The position numbers and the translations under genes were made by a program. The notes beneath the pieces are model-generated. The model did not search any database, was not told where the DNA came from, and worked only from the letters and a program-made list of their open reading frames with translations. 64,000 nucleotides of DNA from UBA6522 sp965204155. Lineage in GTDB: Bacteria; Pseudomonadota; Gammaproteobacteria; Steroidobacterales; Rariloculaceae. The stretch is from the NCBI GenBank assembly GCA_965204155.1, contig OZ241971.1, positions 186,001-250,000 of the forward strand, in the 5' to 3' direction. Positions 25,175 through 33,836 of the stretch are shown piece by piece. Each line of letters begins with the position of its first letter. The first letter of the stretch is position 1.

Positions 25175-26152
25175 TCAGTCGGGCAGGTACCCGAGGGGAT
25201 CCACCGGTGTACCGTTGCGGCGTATCTCGAAGTGAACCTGGGGCTGGCGTTCGGGACCCATGCCCATTCTGGCGATCACGTCGCCCTGCTCCACCGCGTC
25301 GCCCTCGCCGACCACCAGCGTATCGTTGTGTCCGTAAGCACTCAGGAACGTATCGCTGTGCTTGATGATGATGAGATTCCCGTACGCCGCCAGGCCGTCG
25401 CCGGCGTAGACCACCTGTCCGGCCGCCGAGGCCCGGATGTCCGCACCGAGCTGCCCGCCGATGCCGATCCCGCTGCCGGTCCCCTGCGCGGCGCCATAGG
25501 GACTCACAACCGCTCCCCGCACCGGCCACTGCCACGCCGAGGCCGGCAGCACGGCCCGGGACGGCGGCTGCGGGGGCGGCTGCGGGGGCGCGCGTTGCCC
25601 GGAATTCGCCGGCGCAGCCCCCATCGAACCGGCGGCAGGCGCAGGCGTAGGTGCCGGTGTGGGTGAAGGTGTGGGTGAAGGCGCCGGCGTGGGTGAAGGT
25701 GTCGGCAGGGATGAAGGTGCCGGGACTGGCGTTGCGACCGGCGGAGCGGGTCGTGGAATGGCCGGCGATGTCGACGCCTGCGGCCCTGGCGCTACGGCTG
25801 CCGGACCGCCGCCACCGGAAACTTCCGGCGCGCCGGCAGGACGGGACGGGGCGGTCTGCCCCGGACTCGCCGACGGGCTGGCAGATGTCCGGCCGGCATT
25901 GGCGGTCAGGGACTCCGACCTTCCGCCCGGCGTCAGGAACAGCCGCTGACCCACAAGGATGAGATCGGGGTTGTCGAGGTCGTTCCACACAACCAGTTCG
26001 CGCACATCCAGCTGATACCGCCACGCAATGGAAAAAAGCGTTTCCCCCGACTGCACCACGTGGACGCGAGGCGCGAAGTCCACCAGCGTCGGCGTACAGG
26101 CCACCGCCAGTAACGCGGTGAGAAACAGCCCGGATAGTTGTCGGAAGCGCAT
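25175..26152 (-). CDS. nlpD: NlpD-like murein hydrolase activator lipoprotein
   Basis: A 325-residue lipoprotein (lipobox LLAVAC, Cys19) with one LysM domain (VHVVQSGETLFSIAWRYQL, about 31-75) and a C-terminal LytM/M23 domain (NLIIIKHSDTFLSAYGHND, PQVHFEIRRNGTPVDPLGYLP). The first zinc ligand of active M23 enzymes is missing (GGQLGADI in place of HxGxD), as in NlpD and EnvC. It should therefore activate an amidase such as AmiC in cell separation. Between the domains is a long Pro/Ala/Ser/Thr linker with PTPSPTPAP repeats. The usual neighbour rpoS is absent downstream. It lies eight bases after yqaA. Confidence 0.9.
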   Translation of the reverse strand: MRFRQLSGLFLTALLAVACTPTLVDFAPRVHVVQSGETLFSIAWRYQLDVRELVVWNDLDNPDLILVGQRLFLTPGGRSESLTANAGRTSASPSASPGQTAPSRPAGAPEVSGGGGPAAVAPGPQASTSPAIPRPAPPVATPVPAPSSLPTPSPTPAPSPTPSPTPAPTPAPAAGSMGAAPANSGQRAPPQPPPQPPSRAVLPASAWQWPVRGAVVSPYGAAQGTGSGIGIGGQLGADIRASAAGQVVYAGDGLAAYGNLIIIKHSDTFLSAYGHNDTLVVGEGDAVEQGDVIARMGMGPERQPQVHFEIRRNGTPVDPLGYLPD

Positions 26153-26160
26153 TCGGATCT

Positions 26161-26736
26161 CTAGCGTAGGACGAAGTACAACACCACCAGCAAGGCTACC
26201 GAAATCCATCCCGCGAGGTCCACATGCTGGCGCAATTTTTGTTCCATGGGCCTTCCTCCCCAGCGTATCAGGCCGGCGACCAGGAAGAACCGGGCGCCGC
26301 GGCCGACCAGCGACGCCAGCACGAACAGCGGAAACAGCATATGCAGCGCACCCGCCGCGATGGTGAATATCTTGTAGGGTACCGGCGAGAATCCCGCCCC
26401 CAGAACCGTCAGAAAACCCCACATGGCGAACCACTCCATCGCCAGGAGATAACCGTCCCAGTAGCCCACGGACCGCAACAGCGGTTCGACGGCATCTGCC
26501 GCGAACCAGCCGATCGCGTATCCGGCAGCACCTCCCAGCACGGACGCCACCGTGGTCACCGACGCGAACCGCCAACCCTTGCGGGGTTTGGCCAGCGTCA
26601 TGGGCACCAGGATCGCTTCCGGGGGAATCGGAAAGAACGACGACTCGGCAAAGCTGAGCCCGGCCAGGTAACGCTCCGCGTGGCGATGCTGCGCCCACCG
26701 CAACGCGCTGTCGTAGAGATCGGAAAACAGGCTCAA
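26161..26736 (-). CDS. YqaA/DedA-like inner membrane protein
   Basis: A 191-residue integral membrane protein of the YqaA branch of the SNARE-associated/DedA family. The family includes flippase-like proteins; a specific role is not known for YqaA. Typical segments are FAESSFFPIPPEAILVPMTLAKP, the GGAAGYAIGWFAAD helix and VLGAGFSPVPYKIFTIAAGA. The start codon is TTG at 26736, overlapping the pcm stop as TTGA, which suggests coupling. It lies between pcm and nlpD. Confidence 0.88.
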   Translation of the reverse strand: MSLFSDLYDSALRWAQHRHAERYLAGLSFAESSFFPIPPEAILVPMTLAKPRKGWRFASVTTVASVLGGAAGYAIGWFAADAVEPLLRSVGYWDGYLLAMEWFAMWGFLTVLGAGFSPVPYKIFTIAAGALHMLFPLFVLASLVGRGARFFLVAGLIRWGGRPMEQKLRQHVDLAGWISVALLVVLYFVLR

Positions 26737-27380
26737 TTGCCGGTACCGGGCAGGAGCGGCACGAAGCTGACGGCGCCGAGCGGTTCACGCCGATAGCCAT
26801 CGGCGGTGCGGGTAATGCACTGCAGGCTTTGCCCGCCGTGGGCGCCGACCGGAATCACCATGCGCCCGCCTTCGTCAAGCTGCTCGAGCAACTCCCCGGG
26901 AACGTCTGCGGGTGCGGCCGTGACGATGATTCCCTGGAACGGAGCCTGCGCCTTCCAGCCGCCGAGACCGTCACCGTGGCGCAGCGAGACGTTGCTGATC
27001 TCCAGTTCCTTCAGCAGTTTCTGGGCCCGCGTAATGAGAGACAGCAGGCGCTCCATGCTGAAGATGTGCTGTGCAAAGGGTGCCGCCACGGCCGTCTGGT
27101 AGCCGCAACCGGTGCCGATTTCCAGCACTCGCCTGAGCTTGTCGCCCGGTTTCAGGTCCCGAACGAGCGCCTCCGTCATCAGGGCGACGATGTAGGGCTG
27201 CGAGATGGTCTGGCGGGAACCGATGGGAAGCGCGACATCCTCGTAGGCACGGCTTGCCAGGGCCTCGTCCACGAACAGATGTCTGGGGACCTCGCGGATG
27301 CGGGCCAGAACGGCCTCGTTGCCGATGCCTTCGCGTTTCAGACGCCGGATCAGCCGGTCCCGGGTGCGTTCCGACGTCAT
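26733..27380 (-). CDS. pcm: Protein-L-isoaspartate O-methyltransferase
   Basis: Repairs isoaspartyl residues in damaged proteins by methylation with S-adenosylmethionine. The 215-residue product has the family motifs FVDEALASRAYEDVALPIG, QTISQPYIVALMTEAL and the SAM-binding VLEIGTGCGYQTAV. The start at 27380 (MTSERTRDRL) is preferred over one 11 codons upstream because family members begin close to this sequence. The usual upstream gene surE is absent; the next gene upstream is divergent. Confidence 0.95.
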   Translation of the reverse strand: MTSERTRDRLIRRLKREGIGNEAVLARIREVPRHLFVDEALASRAYEDVALPIGSRQTISQPYIVALMTEALVRDLKPGDKLRRVLEIGTGCGYQTAVAAPFAQHIFSMERLLSLITRAQKLLKELEISNVSLRHGDGLGGWKAQAPFQGIIVTAAPADVPGELLEQLDEGGRMVIPVGAHGGQSLQCITRTADGYRREPLGAVSFVPLLPGTGN

Positions 27381-27541
27381 GCCGACGCCACGTACGTCGC
27401 GACCGTACCTCACGGCAACGGGTTCCGCGAGGCGTTCAGGGATTCCGCTGCCATGCCCGAAGTGGTCTTGCTGGTCAGGATCGCTGGATTCGGCACTTTC
27501 GGGGCCACTATACTGGATACCTGGGTCGGCGGAGCGATAAC

Positions 27542-28078
27542 TTGGCTGTCGACAACGACAAGGAAGAGTTTGCGCGCGCCATGCGCGGCGTCAGGCGCCT
27601 GGAGTACGAGGAACGCGCGACGCACCGGCGTTCGCGCCCGGCAACCGCGGCAATGACCCGATCTGCCCGGCAGGAAGTGCTGCGCGAGAGTCTGCTGGGG
27701 TCCGACGACGGTCCCGACGCCCTGGAGCAACTCGGCGAGGAGGTGTCATACCGGCGCCCAAGCCTGCCCGAACGGACTTTTCGCCGCTTGCGCCGCGGCC
27801 GCTACCGCATCGAGGACGAGACGGACCTGCACGGGCTCACGGAGGAACAGGCTCGAATGCAGTTGCGGTTCTTCGTTGCCGAGGCCGTCGCGAGGGGCCT
27901 CGGGTGCGTTCGCGTGATCCACGGCAAGGGCCTGCGCTCCGGCCCGCGCGGACCGGTGCTCAAGACCTGCGTGCAGCGCTGGCTGGCCCAGTGGGACGAT
28001 GTCCTGGCGTTCGTATCCGCCCGTGCCCGCGACGGCGGATCCGGCGCAGTGTACGTACTGCTTCGCCGGAGGCGCTGA
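27542..28078 (+). CDS. Smr domain protein (SmrA-like)
   Basis: A 178-residue protein with a C-terminal Smr domain: ETDLHGLTEEQARMQLRFFV, then CVRVIHGKGLRSGPRGPVLK. Smr domains are RNA/DNA endonuclease-type folds found alone or after MutS2; stand-alone SmrA-type proteins are reported to nick DNA. The start is TTG at 27542 because GGAG lies seven bases upstream and the family N-terminus (DKEEFARAMRGVRRL) begins there; the first ATG (27581) would cut into that segment. A TATACT box lies at 27509-27514. It is convergent with ftsB, six bases apart. Confidence 0.85.
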   Translation: MAVDNDKEEFARAMRGVRRLEYEERATHRRSRPATAAMTRSARQEVLRESLLGSDDGPDALEQLGEEVSYRRPSLPERTFRRLRRGRYRIEDETDLHGLTEEQARMQLRFFVAEAVARGLGCVRVIHGKGLRSGPRGPVLKTCVQRWLAQWDDVLAFVSARARDGGSGAVYVLLRRRR

Positions 28079-28084
28079 GTACAC

Positions 28085-28390
28085 CTACGGTTCCGTGGCT
28101 TCCGCAGTTTGCGCGAAGGGCAGCGAGGTGATCTGGTAGAAGGTTTCGCCCTCGGCAATCATTCCGAGATCGGCACGGGCGCGCTCCTCGGCGGCGGCGA
28201 GCCCTTGCTTGAGGTCCTGCACCTCGCCCTCCAGCGCCGCATTGCGCGCCGACAGTTCCCGATTCTCCAGGGTGCGTTCGGCGATAAGGTCCTCGAGCCG
28301 CCACACTTCGCGCAAGCCGTCGTCGGAAGACCAGAGACGGGCTTGAACGAGGCCCAGGCAAACTACCAGCAGAAGCAGCAGGATTCGCAT
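28085..28390 (-). CDS. ftsB: Cell division protein FtsB
   Basis: FtsB is a small bitopic protein that joins FtsL and FtsQ in the divisome. The 101-residue product has a transmembrane helix at residues 3-17 followed by a long coiled coil (LEDLIAERTLENRELSARNAALEGEVQDLKQGL) and the GMIAEGETFYQ segment typical of the family. It follows eno, as is normal in gammaproteobacteria. The MEP gene ispD, which usually comes next, is not here. Confidence 0.93.
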   Translation of the reverse strand: MRILLLLLVVCLGLVQARLWSSDDGLREVWRLEDLIAERTLENRELSARNAALEGEVQDLKQGLAAAEERARADLGMIAEGETFYQITSLPFAQTAEATEP

Positions 28391-28431
28391 GTCGGGTGCA
28401 ACTCTCAGCCCGGATAATCCATGTTACTCGT

Positions 28432-29715
28432 TTACAAGCTCATTGGGAACGCCTGGGCGCCCGCGAAGACGGCCCGCTCGCCCAGTTCGGCCTCGATTTG
28501 CAGCAAGCGGTTGTACTTGGCGATCCGGTCGGAGCGGCTCAATGAGCCAGTCTTGATCTGGGTGGCCGTCGTGGCCACCGCAATGTCCGCTATGGTGGTG
28601 TCCTCGGTTTCGCCCGAGCGGTGGGAGATCACCGCCGTGTAGCCGGCTGCGCAGGCCATGTCGATCGCCGCCGCCGTCTCGGTCAGGGTACCGATCTGGT
28701 TTGGTTTGACCAGGATGCTGTTGGCGACCTGCCTGTCGATACCTGTTCTCAGGATTTCCGTGTTGGTCACGAACAGATCGTCGCCCACCAGTTGCATCCA
28801 GCCCCTCAGCCGCTCGCTCATGTGCGACCAGCCGGACCAGTCGTCCTCGGCCATGCCGTCTTCGACGGAAACGATGGGGTATCGGGCCACGATGTCTTCC
28901 AGGTAGCCATTGAATTCGGTCGAGGTGAAATGTCGCCCCTCCGACTCCAGGCGATAGACGCCGTCGGCGTAAAACTCCGTACTGGCCACATCCAGCCCAA
29001 GATAGATTTCGCGCCCCGGCGTGTAGCCGGCCGCCTCCACGGCTTCGGTAATGGCGCCGAGCGCCGCTTCGTTGGAGTCGAGATCCGGAGCGAAGCCGCC
29101 TTCGTCGCCCACCGCAGTACTCAGGCCGCGGCCCTCCAGTACGCGCTTCAGGCTGTGGAAGATCTCGGCGCCGTAGCGCAGGCTTTCGGAAAAGCTCTGC
29201 GCGCCGACCGGCAGGATCATGAACTCCTGGATGTCCACGCTGTTGTTGGCATGGGCGCCGCCGTTGATGATGTTCATCATGGGCACCGGCATGGTGTATT
29301 CGTCCCGCTCGGCCAGTGCGCGGTAGAGCGGCATGCCCTGCTCCGCCGCGGAGGCCTTCGCGTTGGCCAACGAGACCGCCAGGATCGCGTTGGCCCCGAC
29401 CCGCGCCTTGTTGGGCGTGCCGTCCAGGTCGATGAGGCTAGCGTCGAGCGCCTGCTGGTCCCGGCTGTCGATCCCCCTCGCCGCGTCCCGAATCTCGCCG
29501 TTGACGAACTCCACGGCGCGCCTGACGCCCTTGCCCATGTAGCGCTGCGGATCGCCGTCCCTGAGTTCTACCGCCTCGCGGGAACCCGTGGACGCGCCCG
29601 ACGGGACCGCCGCCCGCCCCCGGGCGCCCGACTCGAGGATGACTTCGGCATCCACCGTAGGAAATCCTCGGGAGTCCAGTATCTCGAGCCCGCGAACGTC
29701 CCTGATTCGGCTCAT
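28432..29715 (-). CDS. eno: Enolase
   Basis: Converts 2-phosphoglycerate to phosphoenolpyruvate and is part of the RNA degradosome in many gammaproteobacteria. The 427-residue product has the full family pattern: the N-terminal VRGLEILDSRGFPTVDAEV, PMMNIINGGAHANNSVDIQEF, SVEDGMAEDDW and the ILVKPNQIGTLTE / AVISHRSGETEDT segments with the catalytic lysine and metal ligands. It is 19 bases downstream of kdsA on the same strand. Confidence 0.98.
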   Translation of the reverse strand: MSRIRDVRGLEILDSRGFPTVDAEVILESGARGRAAVPSGASTGSREAVELRDGDPQRYMGKGVRRAVEFVNGEIRDAARGIDSRDQQALDASLIDLDGTPNKARVGANAILAVSLANAKASAAEQGMPLYRALAERDEYTMPVPMMNIINGGAHANNSVDIQEFMILPVGAQSFSESLRYGAEIFHSLKRVLEGRGLSTAVGDEGGFAPDLDSNEAALGAITEAVEAAGYTPGREIYLGLDVASTEFYADGVYRLESEGRHFTSTEFNGYLEDIVARYPIVSVEDGMAEDDWSGWSHMSERLRGWMQLVGDDLFVTNTEILRTGIDRQVANSILVKPNQIGTLTETAAAIDMACAAGYTAVISHRSGETEDTTIADIAVATTATQIKTGSLSRSDRIAKYNRLLQIEAELGERAVFAGAQAFPMSL

Positions 29716-29734
29716 TGCTTCTCCATTCCGATCC

Positions 29735-30568
29735 TCATTTGAGGCGCTCGTCCGGAGCGCCGTTCTTGACAGCTGAGTCGATGGCCTTCAGGCGCGTCAG
29801 AAGCTCCGCCATCCTGTCGAGCGGCCACGCGTTGGGCCCGTCGCTCAGGGCCTCGTCCGGATTCGGGTGCGACTCCAGGAACAGACCCGCGACACCCGTG
29901 GCGACGGCCGCCCGGGCCAGCGGAGGAATGAAGGCCCGCTCCCCGCCGGAAGCATGGCCCTGCGCTCCCGGATACTGAACCGAATGACCCGCGTCGAATA
30001 CCACCGGGCAGCCGGTTTCGCGCATCAGGACCAGCGAGCGCATGTCGGAGACGAGGTTGTTGTACCCGAACATGTAGCCGCGCTCGCACACGAGTATGTC
30101 CTCGTTGCCGGTGGAACGGGCCTTCTCGACCACGTTGGTCATCTCCCAGGGGGACAGGAACTGCCCCTTCTTGATGTTCACCGGGCGGCCGCAGGAGGCC
30201 ACCGAGACGATGAAGTTGGTCTGCCGGCACAGCATCGCGGGCGTCTGCAGCACGTCCACCACGTCCGCGACTTCCGCCAGCGGCGTGTCTTCGTGAACAT
30301 CGGTCAGGACCGGAACGCCGACCTGCTGCCGTACGGCATCCAGCGCCTTGAGCCCCCGCTCCATTCCCAACCCCCGAAAGCTGCCGATGGACGAGCGGTT
30401 GGCCTTGTCGAAGGACGACTTGAAGATGAACGGGATCGCAAGCGCCGCAGTAATCTCCGCCAGCTTGCCCGCCACGTCGACGACGAAGGACTCGCCTTCG
30501 ATCACGCAGGGACCGGAGATCAGGAAGAGCGGCGTGGAATTTCCGGCCTCGAATCCGGCGAGCTTCAT
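29735..30568 (-). CDS. kdsA: 3-deoxy-8-phosphooctulonate synthase
   Basis: Condenses arabinose 5-phosphate with phosphoenolpyruvate to make KDO-8-phosphate for the LPS core. The 277-residue product carries FKSSFDKANRSSIGSFRG, LTDVHEDTPLAEVADVVDVLQTPAMLCRQT and FDAGHSVQYPG. At residue 21 it has Cys (ISGPCVIE) where E. coli has Asn, which points to the metal-dependent class. The ATG at 30568 overlaps the pyrG stop (ATGA). A phosphoenolpyruvate user next to enolase is the usual arrangement. Confidence 0.96.
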   Translation of the reverse strand: MKLAGFEAGNSTPLFLISGPCVIEGESFVVDVAGKLAEITAALAIPFIFKSSFDKANRSSIGSFRGLGMERGLKALDAVRQQVGVPVLTDVHEDTPLAEVADVVDVLQTPAMLCRQTNFIVSVASCGRPVNIKKGQFLSPWEMTNVVEKARSTGNEDILVCERGYMFGYNNLVSDMRSLVLMRETGCPVVFDAGHSVQYPGAQGHASGGERAFIPPLARAAVATGVAGLFLESHPNPDEALSDGPNAWPLDRMAELLTRLKAIDSAVKNGAPDERLK

Positions 30569-32211
30569 GCGCGGGCCACGCGCGGCAGCCTCAGTCCCTG
30601 GCAGGAGCGCGCCGCCGTCACGAAACTGGCGAACAGAGGGTGTCCGTCGAGGGGGTTTGAGGTGAATTCGGGGTGGAACTGGCAGGCCAGGAACCACGGA
30701 TGGTCCGGCAACTCGATGAGTTCCGCCAGGTCGTCTTCGGAGCGGCCGGAGAACACCAGTCCCTTCTCGGCCAGCAGCGCCGTGTAATTGTTGTTGAACT
30801 CGTAGCGGTGACGGTGACGCTCGAAGATTGTGTCCTGACCGTATACCGCACGAGCCAGGCTGCCCGGGGCGATATGGCAGGTCTGCGCGCCGAGCCGCAT
30901 GGTGCCGCCCATGTCCGAATCCTCGGTGCGCTCCTCGATCGCGCCGCTGCGATCCCGCCACTCGGTAATCAGCGCAATGACGGGATCCGGTGTGTCGGCC
31001 TGAAACTCCGTCGAATGCGCTCCGGCAAGTCCGGCCACGTTGCGTGCATATTCGATCACCGCAACCTGCAGTCCCAGACAGATGCCCAGGTAGGGAATCT
31101 GCTTCTCCCGCGCCAGCCGCACTGCGGATATCTTGCCCTCGATACCTCGGTCGCCGAATCCACCGGGGACGAGAATGGCGTCGGCGGTGTGCAGCCGGCC
31201 CATTCCCTCGGATTCGAGCTCCTCGGACTCCACGTAGCGGATGTTGACCCGGGTGCGGGTCTGGATGCCTGCATGCAGCAGCGCCTCGGTGAGCGAGATG
31301 TAGGAATCCTTAATGTCCATGTATTTGCCGACCATGGCAATTTCCACCTCGCCCTCGGGGTTGGCGTGGGCGTCGACCACGGACTCCCACTTCGAGAGAT
31401 TCGCCGGAGGCACGTCGAGCCGAAGCTTGTCGACGACGATTTCGTCCAGATGCTGCTCGTTGAGCATCAGCGGGATCCTGTAGAGATTGTCCACGTCCAC
31501 GGCGGAAATCACGGCCCGCGGCTCGACGTTGGTGAACAGCGCGATCTTGGCGCGCTGTTCGTCCGGCAGCGGCCGGTCCGACCGGCACACGAGAATATCC
31601 GGCTGGATACCGATGGACCGCAACTCCTTGACGGAGTGCTGGGTGGGCTTGGTCTTGATCTCCGAGGACGCGGCGATGTAGGGCACCAGCGTCAGGTGCA
31701 GGTAGGCCGCACGCTCGCGTCCCAGTTCCACGCCCAACTGGCGAATCGCCTCCATGAACGGCAGCGATTCGATGTCGCCCACGGTACCGCCGATTTCCAC
31801 CATGCAGATGTCCGCGCCGCCGGCGCCGCGCAACACGCTTTCCTTGATCTCGTCGGTAATGTGCGGAATGACCTGCACGGTAGCTCCGAGGTAATCGCCG
31901 CGCCGCTCCTTGGCGATCACCTCGCTGTAGATGCGCCCGGTGGTGAAGTTGCTGTAGCTGCCGGTCTTGCTGCTGACGAAGCGCTCGTAGTGCCCGAGAT
32001 CCAGGTCCGTCTCGGTGCCGTCCTCGGTGACGAACACCTCGCCGTGCTGGAACGGGCTCATGGTGCCGGGATCCACGTTGATGTAGGGGTCCAGCTTGAT
32101 CATGCGCACGTGCAAGCCGCGGGCCTCGAGAATAGCACCCAGCGATGCAGCGGTGATGCCCTTGCCGAGGGACGAGACCACGCCCCCGGTGATGAAGATG
32201 AATCGCGTCAT
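30565..32211 (-). CDS. pyrG: CTP synthase
   Basis: Makes CTP from UTP, ATP and glutamine. The 548-residue product starts with the synthetase domain (FIFITGGVVSSLGKGITAASLG, KLDPYINVDPGTMSPFQHGEV) and ends with a class I glutamine amidotransferase domain (PYLGICLGLQVAVIEYARN with the catalytic Cys, and ACQFHPEF with the His of the triad). The ATG at 32211 is where the family begins. It leads a pyrG-kdsA-eno-ftsB unit. An AT-rich stretch at 32300-32320 probably contains its promoter. Confidence 0.98.
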   Translation of the reverse strand: MTRFIFITGGVVSSLGKGITAASLGAILEARGLHVRMIKLDPYINVDPGTMSPFQHGEVFVTEDGTETDLDLGHYERFVSSKTGSYSNFTTGRIYSEVIAKERRGDYLGATVQVIPHITDEIKESVLRGAGGADICMVEIGGTVGDIESLPFMEAIRQLGVELGRERAAYLHLTLVPYIAASSEIKTKPTQHSVKELRSIGIQPDILVCRSDRPLPDEQRAKIALFTNVEPRAVISAVDVDNLYRIPLMLNEQHLDEIVVDKLRLDVPPANLSKWESVVDAHANPEGEVEIAMVGKYMDIKDSYISLTEALLHAGIQTRTRVNIRYVESEELESEGMGRLHTADAILVPGGFGDRGIEGKISAVRLAREKQIPYLGICLGLQVAVIEYARNVAGLAGAHSTEFQADTPDPVIALITEWRDRSGAIEERTEDSDMGGTMRLGAQTCHIAPGSLARAVYGQDTIFERHRHRYEFNNNYTALLAEKGLVFSGRSEDDLAELIELPDHPWFLACQFHPEFTSNPLDGHPLFASFVTAARSCQGLRLPRVARA

Positions 32212-32324
32212 TGTCCGCCTTCGGTGGCCTCTTCGGGCTTCCGAATCGGCCACTGGCGGCCCGGTCCGAACCCCTGGAAACCGTTGCTCCAAGACGGTAT
32301 TACAAAATATCAAAATATGGGGCC

Positions 32325-32353
32325 GGCGGCTACCGCGCAAATGCGGTGCCGCC
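32325..32353 (-). terminator. Hairpin after amidohydrolase gene
   Basis: An 11-bp stem with one bulged T (GGCGGC/GCCGCC then ACCGC/GCGGT) closes a six-base loop GCAAAT, 49 nt beyond the amidohydrolase stop. In the direction of that gene the hairpin is followed by an AT-rich stretch with T-runs (ATATTTTGATATTTTG). It should separate the accessory gene from pyrG. Confidence 0.6.
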
Positions 32354-32401
32354 TGCCGCTCTCACTACGGCATCCCGCCGGCGCGTTCGCCGCTGGATCC
32401 G

Positions 32402-33712
32402 CTACGGCGACCCGTAGGTGCTTCTGTCCACTGCCTCGCCGCGCATGTAGACTGAGGCGATCCGGCGCGTGTTGGTGATGTCCTCCAGGGGGTCGGCCTC
32501 GAGCACGATGAAGTCGGCGCTCTTGCCGGCCTCGATGGTGCCCATCTGGTCAAGGCCCACCGCGGCGGCGGAGTTTCGGGTCGCGGCAACGATCACGTCG
32601 GCCGGCGTCATGCCTGAAACGACCATGTCCTCCATCTCCACGTGCGGCGCCCACGGCGTGTTGCCGTCGGTGCCGAAGGCAATGACCATGCCCGCCTCGC
32701 TCATCCGGGCCAGGTTGCGGGCCTGAATTCCGAAGGCTTCCTGAATGTCCGGGTTGTCACCGGCCGCCTCCAGCTCGGCAATTTCCTCTTCGGAGTAGGC
32801 GCCGGCCAGCCAGCTCAGATCGGTGGAGACACCGCGGGCCGCCATGTTCGGAATGAGCACCGTATCGAGCATCTCGCTGAGCAACGCCATGAATTCGTCA
32901 TCGACATCCTGATCGCGAACGCCATGGGCAAAGATGTCCACATCGGCGCGCAGCAGGCCCTTGGCATCCTCGAGATCGAAGATGTGCGCCGAAACGCTGA
33001 TGCCGTGCTGGTGCGCTTCATCGATGGCGGGGCCATACAGTTCCGGAGTGAGCTGCTCGTATTGTCCGTCCCGGTCATCGACCCAGAGCTTGATCAGGTC
33101 GACATTTCGTGCCGCCTCCGTACGGACTGCTTCCCGGGCTTCCTCTTCCGTATTTATCCAATGGACCACGCGGCGACCCGGCTCAGGACGGGTGATGCCC
33201 AGCCCCGCGGAACGGAAACGCGCGGCGCCGGCAATTTCCTCGTTGCGAAGCGCCAGTGCTTCCTCGGTGTCGTCCGAACCCATGCTGACCGCAGCGCCCA
33301 CGCCGAAGTATGCGCGCTGGCGCAGGTCGTTGATGAGCGCGTCGCGGCTCGTGTTCATGTGCACGTGGGCATCAACGATCACCGGCATGACGGTCATGCC
33401 GGTGAGATCCACGCTCGCGGCGCCTTCCGGTGCAGCGACCTCGCCGGCAGCGCCCACCGCCACGAAAACGCCCCCGTCGACGACGATCGCCGCATTGTCG
33501 ATGGGATCCGAACCGTCGCCGGTGATCACGCGCGCACCCTCGTATACGACCGCGGTTACCGGCTCGGCATCGGCTGCGGGTTCAACGTCCGTCATCGGTT
33601 CTTCCGATGCCGGTTCCGTGCCGGGACCGCACGCCGCCAGCGACAGGAAGGCCAGTGCCCACACCGGTGCCGCGACGTTTGAAAATCGCGAATCGGCCAT
33701 TTCTTGTTTCAT
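32402..33712 (-). CDS. Lipoprotein amidohydrolase
   Basis: A 436-residue metal-dependent amidohydrolase with a lipoprotein signal (SLAAC, Cys about 28) and an acidic linker (PMTDVEPAADAEPV). The HxH metal motif (VDAHVHMN), LIKLWVDD (position of the usual carbamylated Lys), SAHIFDLEDAKGLL and FGTDGNTPWAPH are visible; the end has GTIEAGKSADFIVLEADPLED. The substrate is unknown. The start at 33712 has AGGGGA upstream. It is divergent from the GDPD gene and belongs to a three-gene insert between tilS and pyrG. Confidence 0.87.
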   Translation of the reverse strand: MKQEMADSRFSNVAAPVWALAFLSLAACGPGTEPASEEPMTDVEPAADAEPVTAVVYEGARVITGDGSDPIDNAAIVVDGGVFVAVGAAGEVAAPEGAASVDLTGMTVMPVIVDAHVHMNTSRDALINDLRQRAYFGVGAAVSMGSDDTEEALALRNEEIAGAARFRSAGLGITRPEPGRRVVHWINTEEEAREAVRTEAARNVDLIKLWVDDRDGQYEQLTPELYGPAIDEAHQHGISVSAHIFDLEDAKGLLRADVDIFAHGVRDQDVDDEFMALLSEMLDTVLIPNMAARGVSTDLSWLAGAYSEEEIAELEAAGDNPDIQEAFGIQARNLARMSEAGMVIAFGTDGNTPWAPHVEMEDMVVSGMTPADVIVAATRNSAAAVGLDQMGTIEAGKSADFIVLEADPLEDITNTRRIASVYMRGEAVDRSTYGSP

Positions 33713-33836
33713 TGAATTCCCCTGATTTGACTTGTCTGCCTGATTGTACTCCTGAGATGACGCACTCGCGACCGCGAGACTCTCCCCCGGAACCGACACC
33801 AGGTCCGCGCTCTCGATCCGATAATATGAATCAGGC

